The position numbers and the translations under genes are program-made. From assembly GCF_000803065.1 (NCBI RefSeq), contig NZ_JSXI01000029.1, forward strand, positions 1-64,000: a stretch of 64,000 bases of DNA, read 5' to 3'. Source of the DNA: Sphingomonas sp. ERG5. Its GTDB lineage: Bacteria > Pseudomonadota > Alphaproteobacteria > Sphingomonadales > Sphingomonadaceae. Of the stretch, positions 17,537-25,171 are shown piece after piece. Positions within the stretch are counted from its first letter, which is position 1, and the number at the start of each line of letters is the position of its first letter. Below the pieces are notes generated by a model that was given only the letters and a program-made list of their open reading frames with translations, was not told where the DNA came from and did not search any database.

Positions 17537-18580
17537 ATGAGCATGCCCCTGCCTGCCGACGACTTTGCAACCTCGGGCCCGGACGCGGAAGCGTTCCACC
17601 TGAGCGCCGCCTGGTTCGAGACATGGCGGCGCGCCTATCTGGTCCCGGGCACGGCAACCAGCAAAATCGGCGGATTACCGATGATTGCCGACCGTGGAAA
17701 GCTTGGCCCGATCGGCTATGCCCGATTTCGCGCGCAGACCAATGTCCACTCCGCACTGTTCGACATACCGGTTGGCGAACCGATTGCCGACGGCCTGTTC
17801 GATGCACTGCGCGACGGCCGCGATGTGGTGACGATCGACTATGTGACGGGGCAATCGCGGTTAATGGCGGCGGCCCGCGGCTGGCCCGCGCATCGCGTGG
17901 CGATTCGTCCGCATGCGCGGTCGCCGATGGCCGATTGCCGCATGTCTTACCAACAATGGCTGGCGCTACGCAGCAAGCGCGCACGCCAACGCTGGTCGGG
18001 GCTGGAGCGTAAAGCGACCGGCGAGATCGGGATGACGTTCGAACTGCTCGATGGGCATACCGGCCTGCAGCCATTGCTCGACGAAATATTCGCGGTCGAG
18101 CAATCCGGCTGGAAGGGGCGGGAGGGAACATCGATCCGCGATAATCCGTCCGACCTGCTCTTCTATACTGAAATCGCGCGCCGTGCCGCCGCCATGGGCA
18201 TGCTCAGGATCGCGGTGCTGAAACGGGCGGGGCGTATTGTCGCGTTCGAATATGGCATATTGGGCGGCGACCGGTTGTTCCTGCTCAAGGTCGGCTATGA
18301 CGAGCAGTTCGCGGATTTGTCGGTCGGTCATGTCTTGGCGGTGATGCATATCCGCCATTGCTGCGGTGATCCGGCGATCGCGTGGTACGACAATATGGGC
18401 AATGGGATGACGCCCGCAGCGTACAAGCTGCGCTTCAACGATGTCGTCGACACGCTTTACCGGATCACGCTGTATGGCGACACCTGGCGTGGGCGGCTGG
18501 TGCAATATTATGATGCCGGGCGCGACCGTGCGAAGCGCGCGCGCGATCATTGGCGCGGACGATCGGTGCAGACGACATGA
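17537..18580 (+). CDS. BioF2/CelD-like acyltransferase
   Basis: This 347-residue protein has the double-GNAT arrangement of CelD/BioF2-like enzymes. An N-terminal SAAWFETWRRAYLVPG is followed by a basic helix, YQQWLALRSKRARQRWSGLE, then FAVEQSGWKGREGTSIR, and then ILGGDRLFLLKVGYDEQFAD, where the catalytic-fold Lys/Tyr/Asp cluster of the family lies. It shares SGWKGREG with the protein at 5382-6593. It is the first gene of the plus-strand polysaccharide arm and overlaps the deacetylase gene as ATGA. No signal peptide is visible. The acyl acceptor is unknown. Confidence 0.77.
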   Translation: MSMPLPADDFATSGPDAEAFHLSAAWFETWRRAYLVPGTATSKIGGLPMIADRGKLGPIGYARFRAQTNVHSALFDIPVGEPIADGLFDALRDGRDVVTIDYVTGQSRLMAAARGWPAHRVAIRPHARSPMADCRMSYQQWLALRSKRARQRWSGLERKATGEIGMTFELLDGHTGLQPLLDEIFAVEQSGWKGREGTSIRDNPSDLLFYTEIARRAAAMGMLRIAVLKRAGRIVAFEYGILGGDRLFLLKVGYDEQFADLSVGHVLAVMHIRHCCGDPAIAWYDNMGNGMTPAAYKLRFNDVVDTLYRITLYGDTWRGRLVQYYDAGRDRAKRARDHWRGRSVQTT

Positions 18581-19764
18581 CGCGGAAAAAAGAACGCCTG
18601 CGTCGCGTGACGCGCTGGTCGATCGTCGTCGCGATCGGCGCGGTGCTGTCGCTCTATATCTGGAGCCGCGCACCCGGCATCCTTGCCATTCTGCCGTTGA
18701 TCGCGGCGCTGGTGGCCGGGCATCGGCTGATGATCGCGCCGAAAGGTGTGGCGGTTCTGACCTATCATTCGGTCAGCGCGGCGCCGTCCTGGCTGCCCTG
18801 GTCGCCCGAGATATCAGTCCATCCGGCAACCTTCGAACGGCATCTCGCAACGCTTCTGCGCATGGGATGCGTGGTTGTCGGAACGCGCGGCTATCTCGAT
18901 CGCCGGCTGGCGGGCGAAGCGCCGCCGGGTGATACGGTCATCCTCCATTTCGATGATGGCTATCTCGACAATTGGCAGAACGCGGTACCGGCGCTCGATC
19001 GGCACGGGATGTCGGGAACGTTCTTCGTGTCGCTCGATTTCATCGAACCCGAGGAGGAACTGCGCCCCTGCGACGGCGATACCAGCGGCTATATGAACTG
19101 GAGCGAGATTGGCGCAATCGAAGAGCATCCGCTGTTCGAGGTCGAGCCGCATGGCGTCGGACATGCGCGCGTGCCGGTCTCGGATCGTCCGGTCGACCGG
19201 CTGACGGCGGACAATTGGCGCAGCCTGGCCTGGGTACAATGGGCAGCGACTCCCGGGCCCAAGCACAACTGGTTCCGGACCGACCGGCCAGTGGCGGTGC
19301 CGCTTGGCACGGTGGTTCTCGAATCGGGCCTCGCGCTTGCCGAACGGGCCTGGACCGCTGACGGTCTCGAAGATCAATCCGGCCTGGAACAGCGGATCAC
19401 CGATGATCTCGAGCGCTGCCAGCGCGTGTTCCAGGAGCGCCTTGGTCGATCGCCGCGCATTTTCTGCTGGCCCGAGAATGTCGTTGGTCCCGAAGGGCGC
19501 CGGATTGCCGCCGCCTTGGGCTATCGCGGCACGACCGGCGGGCGAGGGCGCAATACCGCCACGGAGCCGCCCGCGATCATCTCGCGCATCCATATGGGCG
19601 ACCGCGCGCTCGGTTTTCGCTGGCTGTTCGCGGAAGGCCTGCATGTGCGCGCCGCCGTGCGCCTAGCCCAGGGCAATCATTACTGGTATCTGCTGGTTGC
19701 CCCGATGAACCTGTTGCGCAGCCTCGTCATGGCCGCGCGCGCACGAATTGGTCCGCTGGTATGA
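18577..19764 (+). CDS. Membrane-anchored polysaccharide deacetylase (NodB-like)
   Basis: The 395-residue protein has a membrane anchor at about residues 14-45 and a NodB-homology domain. The strand GVAVLTYHSVSA is followed by motif 1, VILHFDDGYLDNWQNA, with the catalytic/metal Asp pair. FEVEPHGVGHARVP fills the position of motif 2 (the H-x3-H zinc ligands). FCWPENVVGPEGRRIAAALG is the usual late motif around Trp/Pro. It should remove N-acetyl groups from a polymer or lipid-linked intermediate. I took ATG 18577, which overlaps the previous stop, rather than an in-frame start at 18550. It overlaps the sugar transferase by four bases. Confidence 0.85.
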   Translation: MTRKKERLRRVTRWSIVVAIGAVLSLYIWSRAPGILAILPLIAALVAGHRLMIAPKGVAVLTYHSVSAAPSWLPWSPEISVHPATFERHLATLLRMGCVVVGTRGYLDRRLAGEAPPGDTVILHFDDGYLDNWQNAVPALDRHGMSGTFFVSLDFIEPEEELRPCDGDTSGYMNWSEIGAIEEHPLFEVEPHGVGHARVPVSDRPVDRLTADNWRSLAWVQWAATPGPKHNWFRTDRPVAVPLGTVVLESGLALAERAWTADGLEDQSGLEQRITDDLERCQRVFQERLGRSPRIFCWPENVVGPEGRRIAAALGYRGTTGGRGRNTATEPPAIISRIHMGDRALGFRWLFAEGLHVRAAVRLAQGNHYWYLLVAPMNLLRSLVMAARARIGPLV

Positions 19765-20474
19765 GTGGCGAAATGCCTCGACCCGAACGCCGTCGCGATA
19801 TCGCTCGGCGTGTCCGTTTCGAAGCCGACATGCGCGCCGTGCCGCTGCCGCTCGAGCATAAGGTCGGCAATTATGCGCGGCTGGTAAAACCGCAGATCGA
19901 TCGCGTCATCGCGCTGATCGGGTTGATCATCCTGTCGCCGTTGCTGATCATCGTTGCGATCCTGATCAAGCTGACCGATCGGGGCCCGATCTTCTTCGTG
20001 CAGCAACGCACCGGCTATCTCGGCAAGCGCTTCCCGTTGTTCAAATTCCGCACCATGGTTCCCAATGCGGAAGCATTGAAGGAAAGCCTGCGTAGCGCCA
20101 ATATCCACGGCGCGGACTCGCCCGATTTCAAATTGCTCCACGACCCGCGCATCACGCGGATCGGGCGCATCCTGCGCAAGACGAGCATCGATGAACTGCC
20201 CAATCTGTTGAATATCGTGCGTGGCGAAATGTCGATCGTCGGACCGCGCCCGACGTCGTTCGACGCGACGACCTATTCGATGTCGCATTTGCCGCGCCTC
20301 GCCGCCCGGCCGGGCCTGACCGGGCTGTGGCAAGTATCGGGCCGCGCCAATATCGGCTTCGATGAACGCGTCGAAATGGATATCGCCTATATCCGCACCA
20401 TGTCGGCGCAGCGCGATCTGCAGCTGATCGTCAAGACGGTCAGCGCGGTGCGGCGCGGCGACGGCGCGCACTGA
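19761..20474 (+). CDS. Undecaprenyl-phosphate sugar-1-phosphate transferase (initiating enzyme)
   Basis: The 237-residue enzyme is a bacterial sugar transferase of the WcaJ/PglC core type. It has one hydrophobic re-entrant segment at about 48-70 (IALIGLIILSPLLIIVAILI), then GPIFFVQQRTGYLGKRF, FKFRTMV, RKTSIDELPNLLNIVRGEMS, VGPRP and PGLTGLWQVSGRANIGFDER. These are the full signature motifs. It lacks the four-helix N-terminal domain of long WcaJ-type enzymes, so it is a small monotopic form. It transfers a sugar phosphate onto undecaprenyl phosphate to start the repeat unit built by the glycosyltransferases of this locus. It is the last gene of the plus arm. Confidence 0.92.
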   Translation: MSGEMPRPERRRDIARRVRFEADMRAVPLPLEHKVGNYARLVKPQIDRVIALIGLIILSPLLIIVAILIKLTDRGPIFFVQQRTGYLGKRFPLFKFRTMVPNAEALKESLRSANIHGADSPDFKLLHDPRITRIGRILRKTSIDELPNLLNIVRGEMSIVGPRPTSFDATTYSMSHLPRLAARPGLTGLWQVSGRANIGFDERVEMDIAYIRTMSAQRDLQLIVKTVSAVRRGDGAH

Positions 20475-20634
20475 TACCTGCGCCTTTCAGGTCGAGCGAC
20501 CAGCCCGACCTAAACTGACGATGCCCGACACTGAGGAAGAGCGCGCCGGCATATGTCCGGCAAGGATCACTTGCCCGATCCCGGGGGAGGGTTGAATCGC
20601 CGCCGGCGGCAGGATTGCGGGGAGGGGCGGCGAG

Positions 20635-20660
20635 ATATGTTACACCCTATTGTAACATAT
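20635..20660. promoter_or_regulatory. Perfect 10-bp inverted repeat, possible operator
   Basis: ATATGTTACA and TGTAACATAT are exact reverse complements separated by six bases (CCCTAT). The arms are AT-rich in an otherwise GC-rich region, and no T-run follows on either strand, so an operator is more likely than a terminator. The cognate regulator is not in the window as far as I can tell. Confidence 0.45.
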
Positions 20661-20732
20661 TCCCGGCGCGAGGTGGGCGAGACAGGCTGTCGATCGCGCC
20701 AAACGTCTCTATTATCGATATATTACAACTGG

Positions 20733-20764
20733 TTGACAGGTTTTATGGCGATTCCTGGTATAAG
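20733..20764 (+). promoter_or_regulatory. Weak sigma-70-like promoter candidate
   Basis: A consensus TTGACA at 20733-20738 is followed after 20 bases by TATAAG (20759-20764). The spacer is longer than the usual 16-18, and no gene follows on this strand. It may be fortuitous or drive an unannotated transcript. Confidence 0.2.
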
Positions 20765-20915
20765 AAAATATCGGATAAATGCCGTTCAGCTATCCATGAA
20801 ACTGATAGCTGGGCCCCTGATGTACCGAATTTCCCGTGGCCGGAGCCGTTTCGAGCCGGGTTGATCCGCCACCACCCGCTCGCTCCGGCCTGTCGGAGAG
20901 CATGCGCAACGCCGG

Positions 20916-20943
20916 GGCTTCGACAGGGTCAGCCCGAACGGCC
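20916..20943. repeat. REP-like interspersed repeat of the sphingomonad type
   Basis: The core GCTTCGACAGGGTCAGCCCG, followed by AACGG, resembles the short dispersed element recurring in intergenic spaces of Sphingomonas-type genomes (pattern TTCGACARGCTCAGSCCGAACGG from general knowledge). I saw only one clear copy in this window, so the assignment rests on recall of the motif. Confidence 0.5.
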
Positions 20944-20974
20944 GCTGGCGTGATCCCGCCCGTCCGACGTTGCC

Positions 20975-21736
20975 TTAGCGCCCCGGTCTGGCGCTGATCG
21001 CGACATTGTCGAAATAGAGCGAGACCGGAACCGGGTTCGAATTGGCGGTAATGCCGATCTGGACCCGGTCGATATAGCGCGCGGCGAGCGGCATGATCGT
21101 GGCGCCCTGTGCCGCCAGTACTTCCTGGCCATTGAGCGTCACGCGTGCCCCACCGCTGTCTTCCAGCCCGATGCGGACGGTCATGACGATCCGGTGCCAG
21201 CGATTTGGCGTCAGGACAGGCGCGTCGTCGCGGACCCAGGCATTGGCGATGCCGATCTTCGACCGGTCGATGCGCAGCCGGCCGTTGCGCAGATAGAGCC
21301 TGATCCCGGGATTGCCCTCCTCGCCGCAGGTCGCGCATTCCAGATCGAGCAACTGCATCGAATTGATCGGCGTCGCGGCGGGGATGTAGAGGTCGAATGC
21401 GGTGGTCAGGACTGTGCCGACCGGCATCGGGCCGCTGCGGAAGACGATGTCCGCCTTGGCCACGCCCGACCCCTTCGCCGCGGCGCGGGCATATAATGCC
21501 TGGCCGGCCCGACCTGGCGCCGGCGCGGCCGACACGGTGCCGTTCACTTCCTGGCGAATGGCCCATAGCGCGCCGGGGCATGATCCGGTGCACAGCCCGG
21601 CATCGAAATTGTCGGTGCGGGCGAATGGCGGAACCGGCGCGGTGCTTTGGGCGGACACGCCGACGGCGAGGATCGCGCCCAGCCCTGTCGCCAGTCCGAT
21701 CGAGGCAAGATGTCGGTTCATGATCTTCATCCTCAT
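20975..21736 (-). CDS. Secreted jelly-roll (LamG/polysaccharide-lyase-like) protein
   Basis: The 253-residue product begins with a signal peptide (hydrophobic to about residue 28, likely cut after VSA). The mature part is beta-rich: VLTTAFDLYIPAATPINSMQ, IRLYLRNGRLRIDRSKIG, WHRIVMTVRIG, ARVTLNGQEVL, and a C-terminal VSLYFDNVAIS strand. This succession is typical of concanavalin-like folds such as LamG domains or heparin-lyase-type polysaccharide lyases. Two Cys pairs (CTGSC and CATC) suggest disulfides. The ATG at 21736 overlaps the GT2 stop as ATGA, so the two are translated together. Binding or trimming the exported polymer is a guess. Confidence 0.65.
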   Translation of the reverse strand: MRMKIMNRHLASIGLATGLGAILAVGVSAQSTAPVPPFARTDNFDAGLCTGSCPGALWAIRQEVNGTVSAAPAPGRAGQALYARAAAKGSGVAKADIVFRSGPMPVGTVLTTAFDLYIPAATPINSMQLLDLECATCGEEGNPGIRLYLRNGRLRIDRSKIGIANAWVRDDAPVLTPNRWHRIVMTVRIGLEDSGGARVTLNGQEVLAAQGATIMPLAARYIDRVQIGITANSNPVPVSLYFDNVAISARPGR

Positions 21737-22896
21737 GCAGCCGTCTTGTCGGGAGTCCATTGCGCATAGCGCCGTCCCAGAGCGAAGAGCGTGACGCCGG
21801 CAACAAGCCCCGCCAGATGCAGCACGGCACCATAGCCCAATGCCAGCGGGCGCGGCAGCCGCAGCCGGGTCAGATACCCGACCAGCCCGAGCAGGCAGGC
21901 ACCCGACAGGCCGGCAAAGACCAGCGCCCAGAATAAGGCGCCCCAGCCCGGGCTGCCGCCAAAAGCGAGGATGCCCGACAGTGGCAATAGCGGCACCAGC
22001 GCGAGCGGGGCCAGCCGCCTGGCGACCTTGTGCAGGACCAGCGCGACCGCATACCAGCCGGTCGCTGCGGGGTTCATCAGCGCGCGCCGCTGCCACAGGC
22101 CGGTCAGCCCGCGCACGGTGATCCTGACGCGGCGGCGGAATTGCTGGCGGTCGCCGGCGATGCTTTGTTCATGGACGCGCGCATCCGGCGCGAAGGCGAT
22201 GCGGAAACCGGCCGCGACCGCGCCGGTGCTGATCCAGAAATCGTCGGTGACGCTGGCCGGCACGACCGGCACCAGCGCGGTGCGGATCGCGTAGAGCCCG
22301 CCATCGGCGGAGATGCAGCCGAACAGCCGGTCCTCGGCACCGCGCAGCGACGATTCATACCAGCGGAACAGGATGTCGGATCCGGCAAAGCGCCCGCGTT
22401 TGCCGGCCCGGATCGTCTCGACCGCACCGGCGACCGCGCCGACCCGCGGATCGGCGAACGGCGCGATCAATGCCGGCAGCGTCGCGGCGTCGAACAGGGG
22501 ATCGGCGTCGCTCATCACCACGATCTCGCCCTGCGCCGTCGGCACGACCCGGTTCAGCGCCGCTGCCTTGCCCCCGCGCGGCAGCCGGATAAGGTGCACG
22601 CCGCGCGGGGCGAAGCCTTCGACGATCGCCGCGGTCGCATCGCTTGACCCGTCATCGGCGACGAGAATTTCGCAGCGTCCCGGCCAGTGCGCGGCCGAAG
22701 CGACAACGGTCTCCAGCTTGGCGCCGATCCGCGCCGCTTCGTTATGCGCGCAGATCAGGATCGAGATCGATGCAGGAGCAGCCGTCACACAGGTGGGCCG
22801 GGGCCGCGCCAGTGTCGCGGCGGCAAGCAGCACGACCAGGTAGCCGGGATACACCAGGATCGGGGTCAGCAGCAAAAGGAGCGCGAGACTATCCAC
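21733..22896 (-). CDS. Glycosyltransferase family 2 membrane protein
   Basis: The protein of about 387 residues is a processive-type GT2. An N-terminal membrane helix (LLLLLTPILVYPGYLVVLLA) leads to SISILICAHNEAARIGAKLE and then ILVADDGSSDATAAIVE. The DxD equivalent is VVMSDADPLFD, with a catalytic TDDFWIS (TED-like) and QQFRRRVRITVRGL in place of Q-x-x-R-W. Four C-terminal hydrophobic segments follow. It resembles membrane GT2 enzymes that extend and export polysaccharides. The start is uncertain: GTG at 22896 is used here; a TTG at 22917 is in frame. It pairs with the overlapping secreted jelly-roll gene. Confidence 0.83.
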   Translation of the reverse strand: MDSLALLLLLTPILVYPGYLVVLLAAATLARPRPTCVTAAPASISILICAHNEAARIGAKLETVVASAAHWPGRCEILVADDGSSDATAAIVEGFAPRGVHLIRLPRGGKAAALNRVVPTAQGEIVVMSDADPLFDAATLPALIAPFADPRVGAVAGAVETIRAGKRGRFAGSDILFRWYESSLRGAEDRLFGCISADGGLYAIRTALVPVVPASVTDDFWISTGAVAAGFRIAFAPDARVHEQSIAGDRQQFRRRVRITVRGLTGLWQRRALMNPAATGWYAVALVLHKVARRLAPLALVPLLPLSGILAFGGSPGWGALFWALVFAGLSGACLLGLVGYLTRLRLPRPLALGYGAVLHLAGLVAGVTLFALGRRYAQWTPDKTAA

Positions 22897-22952
22897 ATGC
22901 GCACCATAGCAGATCAAATATTGCCGACGCTCTAACGCATATGATTCAAGGA

Positions 22953-23639
22953 CTAACCGAGCCCGATCGTGAAACGTCCATCGGACGCGGCGCGCGCGAC
23001 CAGCTGCGTATAGTCGGCAATGCTATGATGGGACGTTTCGACGGCATGGTCGTGCGTTGCCGTGACCACGACGACCGTCGCACCGGCGGCTTCCGCCGCT
23101 GCGATGCCGGCGGGAGCATCCTCGAAGACCAGGCAATCCCTGGCATCCACACCAAGCTTGTTCGCTGCGAGGAGGAAACAATCCGGCGCGGGCTTGCCAT
23201 TCGCGACATCGTTGGCGGTCACCAGGACCGGTGGTACGGGCAACCCTGCCGCCGCAATTCTGCGCAGCGCGAGCTGACGCGGCGCGGAGGTGACGATTGC
23301 CCAGCGGCCGATCGAACCGAGAAACGCCGCCACGCCGGCGATTGCAGCGATCCCGTCGAGATCGTCCATCTCGGCCAGCGTGATGGCTTCGGCCTCCGCT
23401 TCGGGATCCATGCCCGGTATGGCTTGCCGCCTGATCGTCTCGATTGCCCGAACGCCATGAATGGTCGGCAGGAACTCGGCGACATCGATGCCGTGCCGGA
23501 TCGCCCAGCTCGACCAGACGCGCTCGGCGGCGGCGAGCGAACTCAGGATCGTGCCGTCCATGTCGAACAGGCATGCGGTAAAGGCGCGGTCGGGAATCAT
23601 CGGTTTGGGCGTCATCCGGTTAAGCATCGGCGTGTCCAT
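22953..23639 (-). CDS. HAD-superfamily sugar/phosphoglycolate-type phosphatase
   Basis: The 228-residue protein has all HAD motifs: nucleophile FTACLFDMDGTILSSL, motif II AIVTSAPRQLAL, the conserved Lys in NGKPAPDCFLLAANKL, and the acidic pair in CLVFEDAPAGIAAAEA. The cap domain and the PAPDCF/FEDAPAGI wording place it with GS1-like sugar-phosphate phosphatases. It is read in the same direction as the MFS gene (39 bases upstream) and the GT2 gene (about 57 bases downstream), so a loose operon is possible. The substrate is probably a small sugar phosphate. Several Met codons near the start leave the N-terminus open by up to 14 residues. Confidence 0.85.
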   Translation of the reverse strand: MDTPMLNRMTPKPMIPDRAFTACLFDMDGTILSSLAAAERVWSSWAIRHGIDVAEFLPTIHGVRAIETIRRQAIPGMDPEAEAEAITLAEMDDLDGIAAIAGVAAFLGSIGRWAIVTSAPRQLALRRIAAAGLPVPPVLVTANDVANGKPAPDCFLLAANKLGVDARDCLVFEDAPAGIAAAEAAGATVVVVTATHDHAVETSHHSIADYTQLVARAASDGRFTIGLG

Positions 23640-23678
23640 AGCGCCGCCAGATCCCTTGTCCCCGAAAATTGCGCCCGG

Positions 23679-25007
23679 TCAGGAAATCTTGCCGGCAAGT
23701 TCCTTGTTGATGCCAAGCGCGGCCAGCGTCCCCACCGCGCCGGACAGCAGATAGCCGCCCGCTGCGATCAGGCCGAACTGGCTGGCCAGCACCAGGGCGG
23801 CCAGCGGCGCGAAGCCCGCGCCGACCAGCCAGGCCAGGTCCGAGGTCAACGCGGCGCCGGTGTAGCGATAGGCACTGGGCAAGTTCGAACTGACCGTGCC
23901 CGACGACTGGCCGAACGCCAGCCCCAATATGGCGAAGCCGATCACCATGAACGCCACCTCGCCGATATCGCCGCCGTCGAGCAGCTGCGGCGCGAAACCG
24001 CTGAACACGGCGATCGCGGCGGCGGATACGCCGAGCAGATAGCGTCGGCCGACCCGGTCGGCGATCAGTCCCGAGGCAAGCACCGCCAGCACGCCGACGG
24101 CCGCGCCGATGATTTCGATCACCAGGAAGCGGGTCGGGTTCTGACGCGTGAACAGGAACACCCAGGACAAGGGGAATACCGTCACCATATGGAACAGCGC
24201 GAAGCTGGCGAGCGGCGCGAAGGCGCCGATCACGATGTTGCGGCCTTGCCTGCGGACCGTTTCCAGCACGGGCGAGGGTTGCAGCTCGCGGCTTTCGAAC
24301 AATTGGGCATAGGCCGGCGTCGAGACGATCCGCAGGCGTGCGAACAAGGCGACGACATTGATCGCGAACGCCACGAAGAAGGGATAGCGCCAGCCCCAGT
24401 CGAGGAAATCCTCCGCCGACAGCGAGGAGGCGAGAAAGGCGAACAGCGCGCTGGCCACCATCAGGCCGATCGGTGCGCCGAGCTGCGGGATCATCGCGTA
24501 CCAGCCGCGCTTTCCCTCCGGCGCATTGAGCGCGAGCAGCGAGGCAAGGCCGTCCCAGGTGCCGCCGAGCGCCACGCCCTGGCCCATGCGGAACAGCGCC
24601 AGCAACAGCGCCGATGCCGCGCCGATCTGCGCATGCCCGGGGAGGAAGGCGATCGCCGCGGTCGATCCGCCGAGCAGGAACAGCGCGATGGTCAATTTGA
24701 CGCCGCGGCCATGGGCACGATCGACGGCCATGAAGATGAACGACCCGATCGGGCGGGCGACAAAGGCCAGCGCGAAGATCGCGAAGGAATACAGCGTGCC
24801 GGTCAGCCGGTCGACAAAGGGGAAGACCAGGACCGGAAAGACCAGCACCGAGGCGATGGCATAAACGAAGAAGTCGAAGAATTCCGACGTGCGGCCGATG
24901 ATCACGCCGATCGCAATCTCGCCGGGCGCGATTTCGCCATGACGGGCGATGGTCGTCCGGGCGTCGCGGTCGGACGGGCTGAAGGAGGGCGCGGCGGGAT
25001 TCGTCAT
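23679..25007 (-). CDS. MFS transporter, metabolite:H+ symporter (MHS) family
   Basis: The 442-residue protein has about 12 membrane helices. It matches the MHS family (ProP/ShiA/KgtP-like) by VIIGRTSEFFDFFVYAIASV in helix 1, the loop FVARPIGSFIFMAVDRAHGR between helices 2 and 3, and GQGVALGGTWDGLASLLALN in helix 4. Family members import organic acids or osmolytes with protons. The substrate is not predictable. It is transcribed away from cyoA across a 164-bp spacer. Confidence 0.87.
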   Translation of the reverse strand: MTNPAAPSFSPSDRDARTTIARHGEIAPGEIAIGVIIGRTSEFFDFFVYAIASVLVFPVLVFPFVDRLTGTLYSFAIFALAFVARPIGSFIFMAVDRAHGRGVKLTIALFLLGGSTAAIAFLPGHAQIGAASALLLALFRMGQGVALGGTWDGLASLLALNAPEGKRGWYAMIPQLGAPIGLMVASALFAFLASSLSAEDFLDWGWRYPFFVAFAINVVALFARLRIVSTPAYAQLFESRELQPSPVLETVRRQGRNIVIGAFAPLASFALFHMVTVFPLSWVFLFTRQNPTRFLVIEIIGAAVGVLAVLASGLIADRVGRRYLLGVSAAAIAVFSGFAPQLLDGGDIGEVAFMVIGFAILGLAFGQSSGTVSSNLPSAYRYTGAALTSDLAWLVGAGFAPLAALVLASQFGLIAAGGYLLSGAVGTLAALGINKELAGKIS

Positions 25008-25020
25008 ACGAGTCTTTCAA

Positions 25021-25060
25021 GGCACGGCTGGCACGGGCAGGGCTGGCAGGGGCAGGGCTG
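25021..25060. repeat. Short imperfect tandem repeat (13-15 bp units)
   Basis: The spacer between the MFS gene and cyoA has about three head-to-tail copies of a GGCTGGCAGGGGCAG-like unit. The copies differ by single bases and lack coding signals. It may be slippage-prone DNA near the divergent promoters. Confidence 0.5.
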
Positions 25061-25171
25061 AGCCCCCACCATCATGGCATCTGACAATCGTCTGTGCGCG
25101 CAATTCGGCGATTGGGGGATTGGACAAAATGTCCAATGTCGGGGTGCGGTCCGTCGGCCTAGCGCGCCGTC

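Larger units (their letters stand above)
20475..20974. other. 500-bp non-coding stretch between polysaccharide arm and jelly-roll gene
   Basis: No supportable gene lies here. Short open frames exist, but they lack ribosome binding sites and have atypical composition. The stretch holds a perfect palindrome (20635-20660), an AT-rich section with a TTGACA (20733), and a sphingomonad-type interspersed repeat (20916-20943). Base composition falls well below the neighbours between about 20635 and 20830. Confidence 0.6.

Noticed and set aside
20635..20660. Palindrome as a Rho-independent terminator for the sugar transferase
   Set aside because: The arms are AT-rich and no T-run follows on the plus strand; it also lies 160 bases after the stop.
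20553..20864. 103-codon frame in the 500-bp gap
   Set aside because: No ribosome binding site; the frame crosses the palindrome and the AT-rich patch and shows no codon bias.
7545..22917. Exosortase/PEP-CTERM system
   Set aside because: No PEP-CTERM tail, exosortase-type membrane protein with the Cys/Arg/His motif, or PEP-associated regulator was found despite the BioF2-like and deacetylase genes.
22644..25061. 805-codon plus-strand open frame
   Set aside because: It runs antisense through the GT2, HAD and MFS genes, is dominated by Arg/Gln/His/Asp typical of GC-rich shadow frames, and has no recognisable domain.
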